A DNA stretch of 8,852 nt. It comes from Nitrospirae bacterium UBA4572 (GTDB taxonomy: Bacteria > Nitrospirota > Leptospirillia > Leptospirillales > Leptospirillaceae). The translations under genes were made by a program, and so were the position numbers. Numbering within the stretch: the first letter of the stretch is position 1; each line of letters starts with the position of its first letter. Positions 5,514 to 8,852 of this stretch are shown here, piece after piece. Under the pieces are notes generated by a model that was not told the DNA's origin, did not search any database, and was given only the letters and a program-made list of their open reading frames with translations. The stretch is from NCBI GenBank assembly GCA_002387725.1, contig DGKK01000006.1, forward strand, positions 1-8,852, written 5' to 3'.

Positions 5514-6596
5514 TTACGCGCGAAGAAGGGAGGCCAGAGGTTTTCTGAGGGACCGGGCCACGGGAAGGGGGCCCCGGCCGATTCGACCCAGAAAAACCGA
5601 ACGCCCCACCTTGTCACCCCCCAGGGAAATCAGCTTTTTTGCGATCCTTTCTGCCAGCCCTTGGGCATGGGGGGCCCGTGAAAAAGAGAGTCCCTCCCCC
5701 ACATAGGTCCCGAAAATCAGAGGAGTCATCTCGGGCTGAAATTGAAGGCCCAGGGAGGCACACCCCAGCCAGAACCGGGCCAGGGCCCTTCCCCCTGCCA
5801 CATAGTCGTCAAGACGGCGAGGAGGCGTAGGTGCCAGGAGAAAAAAGTGGGCCGAACAGAAAAACCCGGGAAGAAGGTCGAGCAGAAGGCGGGGAAGGAG
5901 CGTTCCCCCCAAAAAACGGTTAAAAAACGTGACTCTCTCCCAGCTCCCCATGATCCAATGCATGAACGGAAGCGAGAGGGCGGGAAGCCCCAGGGCCCGG
6001 TCGGGAACCCGGTCGAGGCTCACCGTGGCATTCCACTCGATGATTTCCCGGTGGACCGCATAGGCCTCCGGAATCGTGAGCCGAAGCTTTCCCGAGAGCT
6101 GGTTTATATCAGCCATGCGCAGCCGCTGTCGCCCTCCCTCCATCCAATGGAGGGAGTACCCCTCGGGAAGACACCCTTCCAGGACCGCTTTTTCTTCCGA
6201 AGTGAGCGGAGCCGTGCCAAAGGGCCGCCGGTTGACGCACCGGGTTTCAAGGAAAAGAGAAAGGGGATCGGAAAGGATGTTCGGGGATTCGGAAAAGACG
6301 ATCTCGAAGACGGGATGTTCGGGATTTTCGTCCTCCGACGGATCCGGTCTCCGGTCGATGGAAAGGGAGAGCCCCTCCGCCGAGGCGGCAATCGCCACGG
6401 ATTCGAGCAGGGCGCCCACGGCGATCTGGCTCGCATGGCCCTGGAGGTCGTAGACCACAGTGCGGCGGGTATCGGCCCCATAAATGACAACGCGATCATC
6501 CGAGAGGATCCCGAATTTCCAGGGTTGGACATTGTCGCCGCTGGGAGCCCAGCGTGCGCGGTCCAAAATGCGTTCGAGCCTCTTTCGGTCCGGCAT
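5514..6596 (-). CDS. Nitroreductase-family flavoprotein (long, Acg-like form)
   Basis: This 360-residue protein is a probable FMN-dependent oxidoreductase. The N-terminal half has the nitroreductase signature ARWAPSGDNVQPWKF (14-28), an FMN-phosphate-type motif, then DLQGHASQIAVGALLES (50-66) and ETRCVNRRPF (117-126). A hydrophobic insert (about 202-255) precedes the C-terminal half, DYVAGGRALARFWLGCASLGLQFQPEMTPLIF with spacing typical of the second half of the fold (264-295). At 360 residues it is far longer than simple nitroreductases (about 200) and recalls the Acg-like family. I chose the ATG at 6596, preceded by AAAGG at suitable spacing; the GTG at 6602 overlaps the upstream stop and has no room for a ribosome site. 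It is the last gene of the FeeM-E1-nitroreductase cassette and probably oxidises or reduces the product of the other two enzymes. The reaction is not known. Confidence 0.8.
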   Translation of the reverse strand: MPDRKRLERILDRARWAPSGDNVQPWKFGILSDDRVVIYGADTRRTVVYDLQGHASQIAVGALLESVAIAASAEGLSLSIDRRPDPSEDENPEHPVFEIVFSESPNILSDPLSLFLETRCVNRRPFGTAPLTSEEKAVLEGCLPEGYSLHWMEGGRQRLRMADINQLSGKLRLTIPEAYAVHREIIEWNATVSLDRVPDRALGLPALSLPFMHWIMGSWERVTFFNRFLGGTLLPRLLLDLLPGFFCSAHFFLLAPTPPRRLDDYVAGGRALARFWLGCASLGLQFQPEMTPLIFGTYVGEGLSFSRAPHAQGLAERIAKKLISLGGDKVGRSVFLGRIGRGPLPVARSLRKPLASLLRA

Positions 6597-6598
6597 GG

Positions 6599-7474
6599 TC
6601 ACCCTTTATTTGATTTGAAACTCTCGAGCCTCTTCCGGGCGACGACAAGCAGGATCTTCTGGAGGGGATTTCGGTGGCCTCCGGGGCGCCAGGTCTTGAC
6701 GAAGCGGTTCCGGTAGGCGTCGAACTGCAGCCCCCAAGGGGCGGAGAGGACCGGCCCCCGCCCCAGAAGGATCTTCAGCACCTCGGTGGCGGCAACGCCG
6801 GCGCAGAGCTGGCAGGCCATGGGGGTGGAGGGGCCCCGGCGCTCGGCGAGGTTCACGGCGGTGGGGTCGACGAGATAGGTGAACTGAAGGCGGGCGGGGG
6901 AGAGCCCCAGGAGGAAGCGAAGGCTCTTTTCCTCCTCCGGTTGCCCCTCCCACCCGAAGTACTCCTCGAAGCTCATCCCTCCGGGGAGGAAGTTGAGGGC
7001 CGCCGTTCCCATCCCCAGGGGGCCGGCGGTGGTCGCCGGGATCCCGAGGCGACGGGCGGCGGAGAAGAGGGCCTCCCGGGCCTCGAAGGCAAAAAAGTCC
7101 ATTCCGTCGAGGTAGAGGTCGCAGCCGGCGAGGAAGGCCTCCGCGTTCTCCCGGGTGATGGCCCCGAAGATCCGGAGATCGAGCTCGGGGTTGATGTCCC
7201 GGGCCATGGCGGCCATGGTCTCGACCTTGGGCTGGCCCAGGGTCGACATCATCGCCCCTGCCTGCCGGTTGAAGTTCACGAGGTCGAAGGTATCGGGGTC
7301 GGAGAGGGCAAAGCCCCCGATCCCCAGACGGGTGAGGGTCAGAAGATGGATCCCTCCGACTCCGCCCATCCCGGCAATGGCGATGCGCTTTCCCCGGAGG
7401 GTCGCAAGCTCCGATCGGGTCACCCATCCGATAGTCCGGGAAAAGGCCGTCTCGTAGTGGAAGGAGGGTGTCAT
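6599..7474 (-). CDS. E1/ThiF/MoeB-like adenylyltransferase
   Basis: This 291-residue protein has a Rossmann-type ATP-binding fold. Its glycine-rich loop is GMGGVG (35-40) and the family motif SDPDTFDLVNFNRQAG (58-73) contains the Asp, Asn and Arg residues that bind ATP. Lys83 (QPKVE) and the acidic LDGMD (122-126) follow in the usual places. Relatives activate a carboxylate, usually the C-terminus of a ubiquitin-like protein, as an acyl-adenylate. The protein has only three cysteines (118, 221, 224); the single CxxC (MACQLCAG) means the four-Cys zinc site of MoeB/ThiF is absent. No ubiquitin-like partner is encoded nearby. The ATG at 7474 overlaps the FeeM stop (ATGA), and the gene ends at the start of the nitroreductase, so the three are probably translated together. 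A likely role is activating the carboxylate of an N-acyl amino acid or related metabolite; this is inference from context. Confidence 0.87.
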   Translation of the reverse strand: MTPSFHYETAFSRTIGWVTRSELATLRGKRIAIAGMGGVGGIHLLTLTRLGIGGFALSDPDTFDLVNFNRQAGAMMSTLGQPKVETMAAMARDINPELDLRIFGAITRENAEAFLAGCDLYLDGMDFFAFEAREALFSAARRLGIPATTAGPLGMGTAALNFLPGGMSFEEYFGWEGQPEEEKSLRFLLGLSPARLQFTYLVDPTAVNLAERRGPSTPMACQLCAGVAATEVLKILLGRGPVLSAPWGLQFDAYRNRFVKTWRPGGHRNPLQKILLVVARKRLESFKSNKG

Positions 7475-8334
7475 CCTGGGGCCATCTCGGGAGAGAACTG
7501 CATCCTCTGAAGACGTCCCAGGATACCCTCGGCATCCTTGGGAGAAAAGCCATAGGCGTAGAGAGAGTGGTCTCCCGACTTCTCCATCAGCCCCCCGACC
7601 TGTTCGATCCGGGCCGCCGCCTCGGAAAAATCCTTGTGCATCAGGATGCTCTCGTTGTTGACGCGAGGACAGATCTTCCCCTCTCCCAGACGGTCGAACT
7701 CGAGCATCCTCTCGTAGAAGCGGGCATGGGAGGAGGAGACCTCGATGACGCAGTCGGTGTACCCGAAGAGGCCGTAGGGGTACATCATGGCGATGTGGAA
7801 CAGCCGCGCGATGACCAGCTTCGACTTGACCCCGGGGTCGATGGCCAGGCCGTTGAACTCCGCCACCCGGCGGCCGCGGCCCCTCAGCTCCTGGATCTTC
7901 TCCGGATAGGTCTCCTCGGCCAGGAGGGTCTCTCCGGGCACGTCCATGTTGATGGTGACGGTCCCGATCACCTGGCCGTCGCGGCCATAGGAGACGAGGG
8001 TGATGGTGTGGGGGGTCTCCCGGATGATGTTGTTATGGGTATACCCTCTCCAGGCATACATCCGGTCCACAAGGAGCCCCGCCTGTTCGCGTCTCTCCCT
8101 GGTGTCGGCCACCCGGACCCAGAACTGCTGGCGGTCGACCCGGTGGACGGCCTCGGGGGCCAGCGGCACACCCTCGGCATTGAGGCTCAAGGGAACGAGC
8201 GGCTCGGTCCGGGGGACCGAGGCGAAGAAGGTGGCGATGGTTTCGTCCTCAGCCGAGTCCGGGGAATGGATCAGATCTTCTTCCGTGGTCGCAATCTCGG
8301 AAGGTGGAACGGGAGGATGTTTGTCGGCTGACAC
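7471..8334 (-). CDS. N-acyl amino acid synthase, FeeM-like acyltransferase (GNAT/autoinducer-synthase fold)
   Basis: This 287-residue protein resembles FeeM-type enzymes, which transfer a fatty acyl chain from acyl carrier protein to the amino group of an amino acid. The conserved core begins at about residue 65. It includes VRVADTRERREQAGLLVDRMYAWRGY-type sequence (73-98), VIGTVTINMD (122-131), the acidic VAEFNGLAID (157-166) and the late SSHARFYERMLEF (201-213), which matches the family pattern xxHARFYxRxLGF. The first 60 or so residues are acidic and proline-rich, look disordered, and are unusual. I chose the GTG at 8334 because AAAGGAG ends five bases upstream. It is the first gene of a three-gene cassette and overlaps the E1-like gene by four bases. 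A related acyltransferase family is restricted to exosortase-bearing bacteria, so the nearby PEP-CTERM genes fit. The amino acid and acyl donor are unknown; other GNAT activities remain possible. Confidence 0.82.
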   Translation of the reverse strand: MSADKHPPVPPSEIATTEEDLIHSPDSAEDETIATFFASVPRTEPLVPLSLNAEGVPLAPEAVHRVDRQQFWVRVADTRERREQAGLLVDRMYAWRGYTHNNIIRETPHTITLVSYGRDGQVIGTVTINMDVPGETLLAEETYPEKIQELRGRGRRVAEFNGLAIDPGVKSKLVIARLFHIAMMYPYGLFGYTDCVIEVSSSHARFYERMLEFDRLGEGKICPRVNNESILMHKDFSEAAARIEQVGGLMEKSGDHSLYAYGFSPKDAEGILGRLQRMQFSPEMAPG

Positions 8335-8369
8335 AGAGGCTCCTTTGGATAGGAAACAAACAGATCGAA

Positions 8370-8412
8370 GGGAGAAGGTTCCCGGAATTCTCTCAGGAAG
8401 CCGCCTTCTCCC
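8370..8412. other. Inverted repeat between the TPR gene and the FeeM-like gene
   Basis: GGGAGAAGG (8370-8378) is perfectly complementary to CCTTCTCCC (8404-8412) across 25 bases, with an extra TTCC/GGAA pairing possible inside. On the plus strand it is followed by GTTTTTGA, like an intrinsic terminator, although no plus-strand gene precedes it. On the minus strand it would form a hairpin about 36 bases before the FeeM-like GTG, followed by a loosely T-rich stretch. It could weakly terminate TPR transcription or affect the cassette leader. Confidence 0.4.
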
Positions 8413-8450
8413 GTTTTTGACTGAGGGGAGCCCTCAACCCCGGGCAGGGT

Positions 8451-8852
8451 TCATCCCAGAACCTTGTGCGCCTCCGACCTCTCTTCCGGGGAGAGGTCTC
8501 CCGAGGTGAGCGCCTTCTCGAGAAGCTCCCGCGCCCGGTCCTTCTGTCCCAGTTTAGACTCGTTGAGCCCCATATGGAAGAGGAACTCCGGGTCCCGGAA
8601 GTTCGCCTTGTAGGCCGACTCGAAATGCGGCTGGGCCTGATCGAAGCGCCTCATCCGGTACAGGACATACCCCAGGGTATCCTGAACGTCCGGGGTGTCG
8701 GCCTTCGCCAGGGCCTTTCGGGCCAAGTCCAGCGCCCGGGGGAGGTCGGCGTTTCTCTCGGCCAGGGAAAAGGCCAGGTTGTTCAGGACGCTGGGGTTCC
8801 CGGGATCGCTTCGGAAGGCCTTGTCCAGATACTGTCGGGAGGCCGCCTCATT
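8451..8852 (-). CDS. TPR-repeat protein, C-terminal part (truncated by window edge)
   Basis: The frame is open to the window edge, so only the last 133 residues are seen. They consist of tandem 34-residue helical repeats with the TPR spacing of small and aromatic residues: AFRSDPGNPSVLNNLAFSLA, then DVQDTLGYVLYRMRRFDQAQ, then DPEFLFHMGLNESKLGQKDR and a capping helix ending in EAHKVLG. TPR proteins act as scaffolds for protein complexes; here the repeats would be cytoplasmic or periplasmic depending on the missing N-terminus. The pattern DTLGYVLYRMRRFDQA near the C-terminus recalls the PEP-CTERM-system TPR lipoproteins (PrsT type), which would suit the neighbourhood, but many TPR proteins share it. 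A TTG at 8726 can be read as a start, but the TPR pattern continues upstream of it, so it is internal. The gene ends 116 bases before the FeeM-like gene. Confidence 0.8.
   Translation of the reverse strand, partial: NEAASRQYLDKAFRSDPGNPSVLNNLAFSLAERNADLPRALDLARKALAKADTPDVQDTLGYVLYRMRRFDQAQPHFESAYKANFRDPEFLFHMGLNESKLGQKDRARELLEKALTSGDLSPEERSEAHKVLG

Noticed and set aside
5362..5706. 114-codon plus-strand frame beginning in the AT-rich gap
   Set aside because: It runs over the PEP-CTERM regulatory region and antisense to the nitroreductase gene. It has no domain and no ribosome site.
8422..8436. Short inverted repeat TGAGGG-GAG-CCCTCA after the TPR gene
   Set aside because: The loop is only three bases and no T-run follows on either strand at the right place, so it is not called a terminator.
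8443..8459. Possible sigma-54-like site upstream of the FeeM-like gene (CTGGGATGAACCCTGCC)
   Set aside because: GG and GC are correctly spaced, but four other consensus positions fail and the site overlaps the TPR stop codon. Such matches are frequent in GC-rich DNA.
1..8852. CRISPR arrays, tRNA or rRNA genes, insertion sequences, attachment sites
   Set aside because: I saw no regularly spaced repeats, no cloverleaf or rRNA-like sequence, no transposase and no terminal inverted repeats with target duplications.

Overview
The window looks like GC-rich chromosomal DNA from a Gram-negative bacterium that uses the PEP-CTERM/exosortase surface-sorting system. Two proteins carry a signal peptide and a C-terminal PEP, hydrophobic segment, RRR tail, which requires an exosortase; none is encoded here, so it must lie elsewhere. 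The phylum cannot be fixed from this sequence. A betaproteobacterium or a member of Nitrospirota would fit, but this is a weak guess. All credible genes lie on the minus strand, so transcription runs from high to low coordinates.

In transcription order, the window opens with the 3' end of a TPR protein (8451-8852), possibly of the PEP-CTERM-associated type. After a 116-base gap with an inverted repeat comes a tightly coupled three-gene cassette (8334-5514). It encodes a FeeM-like N-acyl amino acid synthase, an E1/ThiF-like adenylyltransferase and a long nitroreductase-family flavoprotein. The genes overlap or abut (ATGA, then GTGA/ATG). The set looks like a small lipid-amino-acid biosynthetic pathway and is the most interesting content here.

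Next come two monocistronic PEP-CTERM genes (5228-4227 and 3765-3025), each with its own intrinsic terminator. Each is also preceded by a sigma-54 type -24/-12 promoter: the first matches the consensus perfectly, the second is near-consensus. An almost identical 18-base element lies upstream of both promoters, in opposite orientations, where an enhancer-binding activator would be expected to bind. This points to co-regulation of two surface proteins by RpoN and an activator, plausibly a PrsR-type regulator.

The left third is a DevC-DevA-DevB-like ABC exporter operon (2786-30): permease, ATPase and HlyD-type adaptor. It has its own sigma-70 promoter with a perfect TATAAT. Such exporters usually work with a TolC-like outer-membrane channel and export glycolipids or other hydrophobic molecules. 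It could export the product of the acyl-amino-acid cassette, but only proximity supports this.
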